A DNA stretch of 59,580 nucleotides from Arenibacter nanhaiticus. Lineage in GTDB: Bacteria; Bacteroidota; Bacteroidia; Flavobacteriales; Flavobacteriaceae. The stretch lies in the NCBI RefSeq assembly GCF_900141935.1, contig NZ_FQYX01000026.1, positions 1 to 59,580 of the forward strand, given 5' to 3'. Below are positions 34,090 to 43,780 of this stretch, piece after piece (positions within the stretch are counted from its first letter, which is position 1; each line of letters begins with the position of its first letter). Position numbers and translations under genes: made by a program. Below the pieces are notes generated by a model. It saw only the letters and a program-made list of their open reading frames with translations, made no database searches and was not told where the DNA came from.

Positions 34090-36165
34090 ATGAAGCTTAA
34101 CCTACCCAAACTCATGAGCATGCTAATTTTTACGGCTGCGGTGTTATTGAATTTTTCCTGTGCGAAAGACTCGGATTTATTAGTAGATTATGTTGTTGAC
34201 GATAACAACACAGCTATTGAAGAAGACAAAGAAGAAGAGCCTCAAGAAGTCGTCATCGACTTAGAAAATGCGGCTATCACAACCAAAGAAGACAAACCAG
34301 TAACTTTCAATATTCTTAACAACACTACTTCTAAAGGAGGTGGAAGAAGAACATACAAGAGTTCTAGAAATCCTAAATATGGGGAATTAACCATTCAAAA
34401 AGACAGTATTGCCCTTTATTCTCCATTAAACGATTTTAATGGAACGGACGATCTTGAATTAACGCTAGAGGTCACCAATGAGGACGAAACTACTTCTGAA
34501 GTTGTAGTAACAGTAGATATCACTATTGATGCCGTAACCGATGTTATACAAGATACAATCGTTACAACGACAGATGATCCTATCGTTATAGAACCTCTAA
34601 AAAATGACACCTTTAATAAAGAGAGCACTGTATCCATTACAGAAATAAGCGAACCAGCTAATGGTACCGCAGTGTTAAACAATAATAACACCATCACCTA
34701 TACTCCTAAAGCCAATACTTCTGGCGAAGACACCTTTACCTATACGACCTCTATTACCAATGTAGACGAAACTGTAAATACAGAGAAAGGTACTATAATA
34801 GTAAGTAAAGAGGCTGTCACCGAAGTACCCCCTGCTTCCGGAGATATGGATTATGGACCATTAAAAGCCTTCCCTACAGCATTCGGTGGAGGCGCCAATG
34901 TTACTGGTGGTAGAGGCGGAAGAGTGATACACGTTACCAATCTAAATGCCAGTGGTTCTGGATCTTTAAGAGAAGCCGTAGAAGCAAGTGGAAAAAGAAC
35001 TATTGTGTTCGATGTTTCCGGAAATATAAATTTAGGAGGCGCAGAACTTCGAGGAAATAGTGATTTGACTATTGCTGGTCAAACAGCTCCTAAAGGAGGA
35101 ATTACTTTTACCAATGGAACAATTAAATTTAGTGGCAAAAGAAATATTATAATTAGATATATGAGAGGTCGCCCCGCTGAAGCCACTTCTGGAGAGGTAA
35201 AACACGGCGATGCATTTATATTTTCTGGTTGTGATGACGTAATATTAGATCACGTTTCCGTATCCTTTGGCGGTGACCAAGCTACTACCTTAGCAGCAGA
35301 GAGCTCAACCCATTCAAGTAGAAGACATACTGTACAAAGAAGTATCTTTTCAGACTCATATACTGGTGTTCTATTGGGAGATTCTAATGCTCCTTTTGAA
35401 TCTACAGACGATGTTTCATTCATTTACAATGTTGTTGTAGATATGCCACATAGAACTCCAAATGTAGGAGGAACTGGAAGCTTTGAAGTCATTAACAATG
35501 TGATTTACAACTGGAGGAATAGAGCTACTAATATCAACCAAAGCGCACCTCATCTTAATCATATTGCCAATTATTACAAAAGAGGGAGGTCTACAGAACA
35601 AAACAGTGTGGCCGCAAATGCCAATAAAGTTCAAACAAGTGCCAGCGCTTTAATCTACACCAGAAAAAATTACTATTCTGGTAATGTTCTTAAGGGTCTT
35701 GAATCTGAAAACAATGAGGTAATTTGGTCTACTTTTAGTGGTAGTAATCCGGTTCCTAGCCGATATTTTGTTGACACACAATTCCCATTAATCGGAGTGC
35801 CTGTACCAATTATGAATGCCACAGAAGCATATTCTAATGTATTGGCCGATGTTGGAGCAAACAAGTACATAGACGACAATGGTACAGTTCAGTTATATTT
35901 AGATGAATATGACACAATAAAAATTTTCAATATTAAAAATGATATCAGTACGAAGGTATATCGTGATTACTCTAGTTGGAGAATTCCTTCGCTACCAACT
36001 AACAAAAGAGCGAATAATTATGATACTGATGGGGATGGGATGGCAGACGCCTGGGAACTTGCCAATGGTTTAGATCCAAACAATCCTGATGATGCCGCAG
36101 CTGATAGAAACAATGATGGATATACTAACTTGGAAGATTTCCTTAATCAGGTAGATTTTCTATAA
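34090..36165 (+). CDS. Lipoprotein polysaccharide lyase (PL1-like beta-helix) with Ig-like domains
   Basis: The start at 34090 gives a lipoprotein signal MKLNLPKLMSMLIFTAAVLLNFSC, so the mature protein is lipid-anchored. An acidic linker (EEDKEEEPQEVV) leads to two Ig/cadherin-like repeats (ITTKEDKPVTFNILNN; IVIEPLKNDTFN ... GEDTFTYTTSITN). A right-handed beta-helix follows from about residue 260 (GGRGGRVIHVTNLNASGSGS, RTIVFDVSGNINL, NIIIRYMRGRP, DDVILDHVSVSFGGDQ), resembling pectate-lyase family 1. The C-terminus has a calcium-binding thrombospondin-3-like repeat (DTDGDGMADAWELANGLDPN). It sits inside a uronic-acid polysaccharide locus, so self-polymer trimming is a natural role; the substrate is not proven. 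Confidence 0.85.
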   Translation: MKLNLPKLMSMLIFTAAVLLNFSCAKDSDLLVDYVVDDNNTAIEEDKEEEPQEVVIDLENAAITTKEDKPVTFNILNNTTSKGGGRRTYKSSRNPKYGELTIQKDSIALYSPLNDFNGTDDLELTLEVTNEDETTSEVVVTVDITIDAVTDVIQDTIVTTTDDPIVIEPLKNDTFNKESTVSITEISEPANGTAVLNNNNTITYTPKANTSGEDTFTYTTSITNVDETVNTEKGTIIVSKEAVTEVPPASGDMDYGPLKAFPTAFGGGANVTGGRGGRVIHVTNLNASGSGSLREAVEASGKRTIVFDVSGNINLGGAELRGNSDLTIAGQTAPKGGITFTNGTIKFSGKRNIIIRYMRGRPAEATSGEVKHGDAFIFSGCDDVILDHVSVSFGGDQATTLAAESSTHSSRRHTVQRSIFSDSYTGVLLGDSNAPFESTDDVSFIYNVVVDMPHRTPNVGGTGSFEVINNVIYNWRNRATNINQSAPHLNHIANYYKRGRSTEQNSVAANANKVQTSASALIYTRKNYYSGNVLKGLESENNEVIWSTFSGSNPVPSRYFVDTQFPLIGVPVPIMNATEAYSNVLADVGANKYIDDNGTVQLYLDEYDTIKIFNIKNDISTKVYRDYSSWRIPSLPTNKRANNYDTDGDGMADAWELANGLDPNNPDDAAADRNNDGYTNLEDFLNQVDFL

Positions 36166-36206
36166 TTAGTCCCCTAAAATAGAGTTATCTATTTTCAAAT
36201 AAAAAA

Positions 36207-36243
36207 AAAGTTCGTCTACTAATTGGTAGACGGACTTTTTCTA
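36207..36243 (+). terminator. Bidirectional intrinsic terminator
   Basis: AAAGTTCGTCTAC (36207-36219) pairs with GTAGACGGACTTT (36226-36238), with one G-U pair and a 6-nt loop. A T-run follows on the plus strand and an A-run precedes it. It lies between the convergent lyase and formyltransferase genes and can serve both. Confidence 0.85.
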
Positions 36244-36280
36244 TTTATAAGAAATAATGATTATAGCTTCTACCCAAGAG

Positions 36281-37054
36281 TTATTTAACGCCCTTTGTAA
36301 TTCTTACATAAAGATATTGCCACAAGGTGGGATGATACCATAGTTTACTTTCCAAATCTCTTTTTACTGGCAAAATATTATCGTTTAGAATATCTTTTAA
36401 GGCCAATTTCATACATGTAATACCTTCAGCCAATTGCAAATATGGATAGGTAATGAAATTATCCTGAGGGGTTACCTTAATAATCCCTTGGCGTAAAATA
36501 CCTCCGGTATCAATACCAGCATCGACCAAATGTACCGTTACACCACAATTATCCTTATCATCACTGGCCAAAGCCCAATACCCTCCATGAACTCCTCTAT
36601 ATTTTGGGGTGATGCCAACATGGGTGTTCACAAAGGTTGCTCTTATCCCGTTGAGTATTTTTTTTGAAATAATTTCTGTTCCATTAACGATGATAATATC
36701 TGGATTTAATCGTTTCAACACCTTTAAACATTCATCAGAATTAACAGATGGTACGTCTATTAAAATATTTTTATTAATATCCTCTTCAGACAACTGTAAA
36801 TTTCTCTTTAATTCTTCTACTCGTGCTTTAGAAAAGACATTTAATAGGCGTACACAACATATCTGAAAAAGGATCTGTCCAATTAATTTAGAGTACCCTA
36901 AACGTTTTGCGCGACGTTTTAAAAAATTCACTCGACCTTTTGAGGTATAACCAGCCCTGAGGACATTCATGATTTCAAATTCATCCTTTAATCCATTATA
37001 CATGAATTTTGCCGATTGTCCATGCCCTACCAACATTACGATCTTTTTATTCAT
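36281..37054 (-). CDS. Formyltransferase-fold enzyme, probable sugar N-formyltransferase
   Basis: A 257-aa formyl_trans-fold protein. The catalytic Asn-His-Asp set is visible in FVNTHVGITPKYRGVHGGYWAL and VHLVDAGIDTGGIL. There is no C-terminal tRNA-binding domain, so it is not a normal Met-tRNA formyltransferase. In polysaccharide loci such enzymes formylate amino sugars with 10-formyl-tetrahydrofolate. Its start overlaps the deacetylase gene by 8 bp, so the two are a coupled pair. Confidence 0.8.
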   Translation of the reverse strand: MNKKIVMLVGHGQSAKFMYNGLKDEFEIMNVLRAGYTSKGRVNFLKRRAKRLGYSKLIGQILFQICCVRLLNVFSKARVEELKRNLQLSEEDINKNILIDVPSVNSDECLKVLKRLNPDIIIVNGTEIISKKILNGIRATFVNTHVGITPKYRGVHGGYWALASDDKDNCGVTVHLVDAGIDTGGILRQGIIKVTPQDNFITYPYLQLAEGITCMKLALKDILNDNILPVKRDLESKLWYHPTLWQYLYVRITKGVK

Positions 37055-38042
37055 GGTTTATTTGTATTTTTTCAGCAAAGCCACCCATGGTTATACTTTC
37101 AAAACCATATTGTTCGTTCAGTTTTTTATAATGAACTAAAATGTCTTCTAAAAAATTAAAATTCTCATCTTGTTTACTCCCAAAATTATGAGGGTGCCAC
37201 CAAAGGTGGTATAAAAGATTGTTTTTTGCAGCGAAGGTCATGCTATCCAGAATTCGTTTTTTCCTAAAGCTTTCTAGAGCCCTTAAGCCTGGAGCGTAAG
37301 GCCTTAAAAACCTACTAGAAGGAATATTATAGGGCTTACTTTTAGTGATATCCTCTAGGGAGTAGCAGTGGTGTCCTGTTAGATTTATATAAGAATCTAA
37401 TAAGCGAAAAGCTTGTTTGCTCTTATATTTTAATTTAGAAACCCCCTTTTCCGCTCTATAACACCAAGCGATTTCATTTCCCCTATAAGCCAAGATCCTG
37501 TGTTCTTCACAAACTTTCAAATACTCCTCATTAAACATATTTCTAGGAAAAATCAAGCTTTTATAACATATACCAACATGGTTTCCTATACTAATTGCTG
37601 ATTTTATATCGCTTCTAAAATCTTCAATAGTTTGCCCCTCAGCGTTGCAGTAGTAATGAGAAAAAGTATGGGTTGCGATCTCATGGTTTGGATATTTTCT
37701 AATCAGATTAATCAAATCGGATGCATAATGATATTTATCCTCGGCCTCAGAGTCCTTAACTAGATGAAAATGCCCATTATAAGGAGATAAGTTTGGGTTT
37801 TTATATTGTGGTTTTCTTTTTGGAAAGAATTTCATTAAGCCTTCCTTATCAGAAGCCAATAAGAATCCTACAGTTGCAAAAGTTGCAGAGACTTCATACT
37901 TTTCAAAAAGATCTAACATCCTTGGAATAACCTTCCATACACCCAAAATATTTTCGCCATACTCAGCTATCGTTTTTTCATCCCTCATTCCCCATAATAG
38001 CTCAAAATCTAATGAAATAACAAACTTTCCTGTATTGTTCAT
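37047..38042 (-). CDS. Polysaccharide deacetylase (NodB-like)
   Basis: A 331-aa carbohydrate esterase 4-like protein. The catalytic Asp lies in KFVISLDFELLWG (residue about 12), and the metal-binding histidines in HEIATHTFSHYYC. YHLWWHPHNFG near residue 280 is a late family motif. No signal peptide is seen, so it may act on a cytoplasmic lipid-linked or nucleotide-sugar intermediate. It is paired with the formyltransferase gene, and deacetylation followed by formylation of the freed amine is a plausible sequence; that link is inference. Confidence 0.85.
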   Translation of the reverse strand: MNNTGKFVISLDFELLWGMRDEKTIAEYGENILGVWKVIPRMLDLFEKYEVSATFATVGFLLASDKEGLMKFFPKRKPQYKNPNLSPYNGHFHLVKDSEAEDKYHYASDLINLIRKYPNHEIATHTFSHYYCNAEGQTIEDFRSDIKSAISIGNHVGICYKSLIFPRNMFNEEYLKVCEEHRILAYRGNEIAWCYRAEKGVSKLKYKSKQAFRLLDSYINLTGHHCYSLEDITKSKPYNIPSSRFLRPYAPGLRALESFRKKRILDSMTFAAKNNLLYHLWWHPHNFGSKQDENFNFLEDILVHYKKLNEQYGFESITMGGFAEKIQINHE

Positions 38043-38304
38043 GGTATAATTTTCTTTTATTCCCAGCTACATATTAACAATTTGAATTTCGCGATACCAA
38101 ATGATTTTAAAGGTTAAAACCTTAACAATCAAACATTACAATTGAAGCAATTTTTTTAATCACATATCTAGTAGAACGTTGAAAGAAAAGTTTCACTTTA
38201 AAAAAGTTTTAGCTTCCATATCCATAAATCGTTATTGTATACAGATAAATGTAAATGAATAATTTCATTTCGGAGATAAATTCGGCTAAAGCAACCCTTT
38301 TCTA
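38043..38304. other. Upstream region of the deacetylase gene, cut by an IS4 element
   Basis: AT-rich promoter region of the minus-strand deacetylase gene. No exact -7 consensus was found. It was originally contiguous with 39660-40080, giving about a 690-bp divergent intergenic region before the IS insertion. Confidence 0.4.
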
Positions 38305-38315
38305 GATTTAATACC

Positions 38316-39648
38316 AATAGCGTCCTAAACGTTTAAAAAAGGAAGGGAGTTTTGTAACTCAAAGTTATCTTTGAGGTGCGAAACAAAAATCAACCCTTCC
38401 CATGACAAATATAACCCTGTTTTCACAGATAATTAAAAAACTTGAGCGTTCTTCTTTCAATAAAATGGTCAGGGAAAAGCAAACGGACAAGCATTCCAAA
38501 GGATTTAATAGCTGGACCCATTTGGTCTCGATGCTTTTCTGCCAGTTTGCCAAGAGCCAATCCGTCCGTGATATCAGCAACGGGCTCCGCTCGGCCACCG
38601 GTAACTTGAACCATTTGGGAATAGAGAGGGCTCCGTCCAAATCCACGGTCAGCTATCAAAACCAGAGACGGGACTGGGAACTTTTCAGGGATTATTACTA
38701 TAAACTGCTCCAAACATTAGGACAGCATGCCTATCGCAAGCGTGTAAAATTCAGGATCAAATCAAAGATATTCCTGCTGGACTCCACTACCATAAGCCTT
38801 TGCCTAAGCCTTTTTGATTGGGCGAAATACAAGACGGCAAAAGGTGCCATAAAGATGCATACACTTCTGGATTATGATGGGCATCTGCCGGCCTATGTGA
38901 ACATTACAGATGGAAAGACGGCGGATAACAAGGGTGCTTATGACATACCGCTGTTAAAACAGAGCGTCATTGTTGCCGACCGGTTCTACAATGATTTTTC
39001 CCTGCTCAAGGTCTGGGACAGCAACCAAGTGTTTTTCGTTATTAGGCATAAAGAAAACATCCAGTTTAAAAGCATTAAGGAGAACGAACTCCCCGACGAT
39101 AGGCACGGGCATATTCTAAAGGATGAGATCATTGAACTCACGGGGTACCGATCGTCCCAGAAATACTCCAAGCGGCTTAGAAGGGTCGCTATATGGGACG
39201 ATGAGAACCAGCAGGAAATAGAACTCATCACCAACCAAAAGACTTGGACAGCAAACACGATAGGTGAACTTTACAAGGCGCGTTGGCAGATAGAAATATT
39301 TTTCAGGGAAATAAAACAGTTGCTACACATTAAGTCTTTCGTGGGCACATCGGAAAATGCGGTAATGATCCAAATATGGACAGCCTTGATTACAATCCTC
39401 GTCCTAAAGGCATTGAAGGCGATAGGGAAATACCCCTGGCACTTATCGAATCTGGTTTCTTTTATAAGATTGAACCTTTTTGTCAAGATAGACCTTCAAA
39501 AATGGCTCGACGAGCCTTTTGTCGAGCCAAAACCGCCGCCCGGAAATCTACGACAGGGGGTCTTATTTTGAAAAAGGAAAGAAATAATCTGAAAAGAACA
39601 GTAAAAATGGTAGTTTTAGAACTGCCTGAAATCGTTTAGGACAGTATT
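38316..39648 (+). mobile_element. IS4-family insertion sequence with 11-bp target duplication
   Basis: The ends are matching inverted repeats: AATAGCGTCCTAAACGTTT at the left, and AATACTGTCCTAAACGATT at the right read inward. The 11-bp sequence GATTTAATACC flanks the element on both sides (38305-38315 and 39649-39659). This length suits the IS4 family (9-12 bp). Total length is 1333 bp. The perfect duplication indicates a recent insertion between the two divergent arms of the polysaccharide locus. Confidence 0.93.
38402..39571 (+). CDS. IS4-family transposase (DUF4372 N-terminus)
   Basis: The 389-aa DDE transposase starts MTNITLFSQIIKKLERSSFNKM, a DUF4372-type N-terminus. Catalytic residues are Asp in FLLDSTTISL (near 127), Asp in VIVADRFYND (near 197) and Glu in the Y-R-E-K-type block YKARWQIEIFFREIKQ (near 305). 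It is full length and uninterrupted, so the element may be active. Codon use is more GC-rich than its neighbours. Confidence 0.93.
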   Translation: MTNITLFSQIIKKLERSSFNKMVREKQTDKHSKGFNSWTHLVSMLFCQFAKSQSVRDISNGLRSATGNLNHLGIERAPSKSTVSYQNQRRDWELFRDYYYKLLQTLGQHAYRKRVKFRIKSKIFLLDSTTISLCLSLFDWAKYKTAKGAIKMHTLLDYDGHLPAYVNITDGKTADNKGAYDIPLLKQSVIVADRFYNDFSLLKVWDSNQVFFVIRHKENIQFKSIKENELPDDRHGHILKDEIIELTGYRSSQKYSKRLRRVAIWDDENQQEIELITNQKTWTANTIGELYKARWQIEIFFREIKQLLHIKSFVGTSENAVMIQIWTALITILVLKALKAIGKYPWHLSNLVSFIRLNLFVKIDLQKWLDEPFVEPKPPPGNLRQGVLF

Positions 39649-39659
39649 GATTTAATACC

Positions 39660-40080
39660 CAAAAATTCTAACCCTAAGGAAATAAGACCAAATAATTAAA
39701 CATTAGAGATTTGTATATTTACAAGTACTTAATGCAATTCGATCATTTTAATCCTTAACCAAAGTCATTAATCATACCTTTCGTTAACTTTTAAAAAATT
39801 CAATTAATTAAACCCATCCAATAAACGTTAGAAAATTTTGACCAAACCTATGTAAGGATCATATATCTCAACGAGAAATTGTTTAAAATAAAATAAATCA
39901 TGACCTTTAATTTTTTTGTTCAACATAGACTTCTTTCTTAAACATTTATAGGAACTTCCACAGTATGCAAAACAGAATAGAATCATGGACAAAGAAATTA
40001 TTTATTGAAAGACTTTTTGATAATATTTTAAAAGAAGATTTCTTTGTAATAGTTAGGTTTATAGATCTAAAATAAAATAA
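39660..40080. other. Leader region of the plus-strand polysaccharide operon
   Basis: AT-rich 421-bp spacer ahead of the UDP-glucuronate epimerase gene. A 36-codon frame at 39965-40075 (MQNRIESWTKKLFIERLFDN...) ends 5 bp before the epimerase ATG and could be a leader peptide, but nothing else supports it. The IS4 element lies directly upstream and could supply or disrupt the promoter. Confidence 0.4.
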
Positions 40081-41121
40081 ATGAAAATACTAGTAACTGG
40101 TGCAGCAGGTTTTATAGGATTCCATGTTTCCCTATCTCTTATATATAAAGGCCATAAAGTAGTAGGGCTAGATAATATAAATGACTACTATGATGTTAAC
40201 CTTAAATATGCCCGTTTAAAAGAGTTGGGAATTTCCAGAGAAAATGCGGAAAAATTCGGCGAAATCAATGTCAGTGAAACACATCCCAATTCTTTTTCCT
40301 TTATACGTCTTAACCTAGAGGATCGCGAGGCGCTACCCCAACTATTCCAAACTGAAAATTTTGACGTGGTAAGCAACCTTGGGGCACAAGCTGGGGTTCG
40401 TTACAGTCTAGAAAATCCGGAAACTTACATAGACAGTAATATTGTTGGATTTCTAAATATTTTAGAATGTTGTAGGCACCATAAAATTAAACATTTGGTA
40501 TATGCTAGTAGTTCTAGCGTTTATGGTTTAAATAAAAAAATTCCCTTCGAAACTTCAGATAATGTAGACCACCCCATAAGCCTTTATGCCGCTACTAAAA
40601 AAAGTAATGAACTTATGGCCCACACCTATAGTCATCTATATGATTTCACGACTACAGGTCTTCGTTTTTTTACCGTTTATGGTCCATGGGGAAGACCAGA
40701 TATGGCCATGTTTTTATTCACAGATGCTATGGTGAAAGGAAAACCAATTAAAGTATTTAATGAGGGAAAAATGGAGCGGGATTTTACTTATATTGATGAT
40801 ATTACAGAGGGAGTAGTCCGAATTTTAGAAAAAGATACCGTCGATAGGATTGAAAAAGGTGAAAATTATAAAATCTATAATATAGGTAATAACAACTGTG
40901 TCAAGCTATTGGATTTTATTGAATGTATCGAACAAAATTTAGGTATAACAGCGAACCGAAATTTACTTCCTATGCAACCTGGTGATGTTGAAAAAACCTG
41001 GGCCAATGTTGATGATTTAATAAAAGATTACGACTACCGACCCAACACCTCTATAAATAAAGGGGTAGCAGCCTTTATAAATTGGTATAAAAAATATTAC
41101 CAACTTGCCCCAAATTGTTAG
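40081..41121 (+). CDS. UDP-glucuronate 4-epimerase
   Basis: A 346-aa extended SDR epimerase with the NAD motif TGAAGFIGFH at residues 7-16, SSSSVYG near 143 and the Tyr-Lys pair YAATKKSNEL near 168. GLDNINDYYDVNLKYARLKEL after the cofactor motif is the signature of UDP-glucuronate 4-epimerases. It would convert UDP-GlcA, made by the downstream Ugd, to UDP-GalA. First gene of the large plus-strand operon. Confidence 0.88.
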   Translation: MKILVTGAAGFIGFHVSLSLIYKGHKVVGLDNINDYYDVNLKYARLKELGISRENAEKFGEINVSETHPNSFSFIRLNLEDREALPQLFQTENFDVVSNLGAQAGVRYSLENPETYIDSNIVGFLNILECCRHHKIKHLVYASSSSVYGLNKKIPFETSDNVDHPISLYAATKKSNELMAHTYSHLYDFTTTGLRFFTVYGPWGRPDMAMFLFTDAMVKGKPIKVFNEGKMERDFTYIDDITEGVVRILEKDTVDRIEKGENYKIYNIGNNNCVKLLDFIECIEQNLGITANRNLLPMQPGDVEKTWANVDDLIKDYDYRPNTSINKGVAAFINWYKKYYQLAPNC

Positions 41122-41286
41122 TACCTGAAACTACAAAGGGATAATTAACTTTGTTAAACCGGATTTAAGAGGATTGAATTCAAGTCAAGAATCCAATTCA
41201 TCGGAGTTTATGAGTACTTGAAACAAAAAAAAGGAGTTTATTATAAGTAATCTCCATATTTGTTTAATAATAAAGGAATAAAAAAT

Positions 41287-42270
41287 ATGAATCTAAATTC
41301 TGATTACCATATTCTTGTTACTGGAGGAGCAGGCTTTATTGGCTCTAACTTATGTGAAGCCCTCTTGAAAAATGGGAATACGGTTAGCTGTTTGGATAAT
41401 TTTTCGACAGGAAAGCGGGAAAACCTGACGCATTTGCTTTCCAATCCTAAATTTTCGCTTTTCGAAGGAGATATTCGAATTTTAGAAGATTGTCACAAAG
41501 CTTGTAAAGGTGTTGATTATATTTTACATCAGGCCGCTTTGGGATCTGTCCCTAGGTCTATCGATGATCCTATAACCAGTAATGATGTCAATGTATCAGG
41601 GTTCCTAAATATGCTAGTGGCCGCTAGAGATGCAAAGGTAAAACGGTTTGTTTTTGCAGCAAGTTCCTCAACCTATGGGGATTCTAAAAGTTTACCCAAA
41701 ACTGAAGATCACATTGGAAAACCATTATCTCCCTATGCCATTACCAAATATGTGAATGAATTATATGCCGATATCTTTAGTAAAACATATGGACTAGAAA
41801 CTGTTGGTTTGCGCTATTTTAACGTATTCGGTCGAAAACAGGACCCTAAAGGTGCTTATGCTGCCGTGATTCCTAAATTTGTGATGCAATTAATGAATTA
41901 TGAATCTCCGGTAATTTATGGCGATGGTTCTTTTTCCCGAGATTTTACTTATATAGATAATGTAATCCAAATGAATATTCGGGCTATCAGCAGTAATAAT
42001 AAAGAAGCCGTTAACACCGTGTATAATGTTGCCTATGGGGAGCGAACGGATCTTAATGAATTAGTAGGACTATTAAAAGAATATTTAAGCGAATACGATT
42101 CTAAAATCGCTGAAGTACAAATCAAATATGGCCCTACAAGACAGGGCGATGTCCCCCACTCTTTGGCGTCTATTGATAAGGCTAAAACCCTATTGGGCTA
42201 CGATCCCAAATACGATATAAAAAAAGGATTAAAAGAGTCCGTACATTGGTACTGGGCCAATTTAAAATAA
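41287..42270 (+). CDS. UDP-HexNAc(A) 4-epimerase, WbpP/TviC-like
   Basis: A 327-aa SDR enzyme starting MNLNSDYHILVTGGAGFIGSN; the longer frame from 41260 adds 9 residues of no family character. Motifs are ASSSTYGD, SPYAITKYVNELYADIF and LRYFNVFGRKQDPKGAYAAVIPKF, the last typical of UDP-GlcNAc/UDP-GlcNAcA 4-epimerases of the WbpP/TviC group. Together with the TviB-like dehydrogenase downstream it should make UDP-GalNAcA. The gene ends 5 bp before ugd. Confidence 0.85.
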   Translation: MNLNSDYHILVTGGAGFIGSNLCEALLKNGNTVSCLDNFSTGKRENLTHLLSNPKFSLFEGDIRILEDCHKACKGVDYILHQAALGSVPRSIDDPITSNDVNVSGFLNMLVAARDAKVKRFVFAASSSTYGDSKSLPKTEDHIGKPLSPYAITKYVNELYADIFSKTYGLETVGLRYFNVFGRKQDPKGAYAAVIPKFVMQLMNYESPVIYGDGSFSRDFTYIDNVIQMNIRAISSNNKEAVNTVYNVAYGERTDLNELVGLLKEYLSEYDSKIAEVQIKYGPTRQGDVPHSLASIDKAKTLLGYDPKYDIKKGLKESVHWYWANLK

Positions 42271-42275
42271 ACTAA

Positions 42276-43679
42276 ATGAATTTAACTGTTGTTGGAACTG
42301 GCTATGTTGGCCTTGTAAGTGGTACTTGTTTTGCCGAAATGGGAAACACGGTGACCTGTATTGATATCGATTCTAAAAAAATCAATAATTTAAAGAAAGG
42401 AATCATCCCCATTTATGAACCGGGCCTAGAGGCCATGGTGATGCGGAACGTTCAAAACAAAACATTACAATTTAGCACTGATTTAAGCGTGCATTTAGAC
42501 AAAATCGATGTCGTTTTTATTGCCGTTGGCACCCCTATGGGTGATGATGGTTCTGCAGATTTGCAATATGTGTTACAAGTAGCCAAGGAAATCGGCCGGC
42601 ATATGACGCATCCTATGATCATAGTAGACAAATCTACCGTTCCTGTTGGCACTGCCGATAAAGTAAAAAGAACTATTCAGGAAGAACTTAATATAAGAAA
42701 GCTATCCATAGACTTTGATGTGGTGTCTAATCCCGAATTTTTAAAAGAAGGAGATGCAATAAACGATTTTATGAAACCAGACCGGGTGGTCATAGGAGCG
42801 GACAATGAAGAAGCTGCAAAAAAAATGAGGACACTTTATAGTCCTTTTTTTAGAAGCAGTGCAGACAGATTAATTCTTATGGATGTCCGTTCGGCTGAAA
42901 TGACTAAATATGTAGCTAACGCCATGTTGGCCACTAAGATTTCCTTTATGAACGAAATTGCTAATATATGTGAGCTAGTAGGCGCTGATGTGAATAAGGT
43001 TCGTATCGGGATAGGGTCGGATAGCAGAATAGGATATAGTTTTATTTATCCGGGTAGCGGTTATGGGGGTTCTTGCTTTCCGAAAGATGTAAAAGCACTA
43101 AAAAGAACCGCGGAAGAACACGGATATACAGCTAATTTGATTAGTTCTGTTGAAACAGTTAACGATAAACAAAAATTAATCATAGCCCAAAAGGTAGTTA
43201 AGAGATTTGGAGAGGATTTAAAAGGAAAGACCTTTGCCATATGGGGCTTGGCATTTAAACCCGAGACAGATGATATGCGTGAAGCTCCAGCCATCTATAC
43301 TATAAGAGAATTAACCAATCGAGGGGCAAAAATACAGGCATATGATCCCAAGGCTATGGATGAAGCTAAGGATTTTTATTTAAAAGACATTAAAAGCATT
43401 TCCTATCACAGCTCTAAATACGAAACACTTCAAAATGCAGATGCCATGATTCTGTTAACCGAATGGAAAGAATTCAGGTCTCCAGATTTTGAAGAGATAA
43501 AAGTGCAGTTAAAGCAGCCTATTATTTTTGATGGAAGAAACCAATACAACGATACCCAAATGGATGAACTAGGGATCGAATATTTTCAAATAGGAAAACA
43601 AACCTATTCTAAATCAAATTCTAGTTCCCCTAAATTACATGATAACAATTTAGAAGCCGTAGCCCTTAAAAAGTCTTAG
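42276..43679 (+). CDS. ugd: UDP-glucose 6-dehydrogenase
   Basis: A 467-aa enzyme with NAD motif [18 protein letters not shown] (residues 7-24), the substrate lysine region [14 protein letters not shown] and the catalytic Cys in [12 protein letters not shown] near residue 265. The C-terminal UDP-binding domain includes [17 protein letters not shown]. It oxidises UDP-Glc to UDP-GlcA. Its product feeds the GlcA 4-epimerase at the head of the operon. A 20-residue C-terminal tail extends beyond the usual end. Confidence 0.93.
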   Translation: MNLTVVGTGYVGLVSGTCFAEMGNTVTCIDIDSKKINNLKKGIIPIYEPGLEAMVMRNVQNKTLQFSTDLSVHLDKIDVVFIAVGTPMGDDGSADLQYVLQVAKEIGRHMTHPMIIVDKSTVPVGTADKVKRTIQEELNIRKLSIDFDVVSNPEFLKEGDAINDFMKPDRVVIGADNEEAAKKMRTLYSPFFRSSADRLILMDVRSAEMTKYVANAMLATKISFMNEIANICELVGADVNKVRIGIGSDSRIGYSFIYPGSGYGGSCFPKDVKALKRTAEEHGYTANLISSVETVNDKQKLIIAQKVVKRFGEDLKGKTFAIWGLAFKPETDDMREAPAIYTIRELTNRGAKIQAYDPKAMDEAKDFYLKDIKSISYHSSKYETLQNADAMILLTEWKEFRSPDFEEIKVQLKQPIIFDGRNQYNDTQMDELGIEYFQIGKQTYSKSNSSSPKLHDNNLEAVALKKS

Positions 43680-43780
43680 GTCTTTAGCTTTTAATATTAT
43701 GGATGTTGGCAATAGTCCGCTTCACCAAAAACTGATTTTTAAATAACTTAGATACCAACCACTTTAAATTATATCAAACT

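Noticed and set aside
39965-40075. 36-codon leader-like frame before the UDP-glucuronate epimerase
   Set aside because: Ends 5 bp before the epimerase start, but shows no attenuator structure or codon bias, so not called as a gene.
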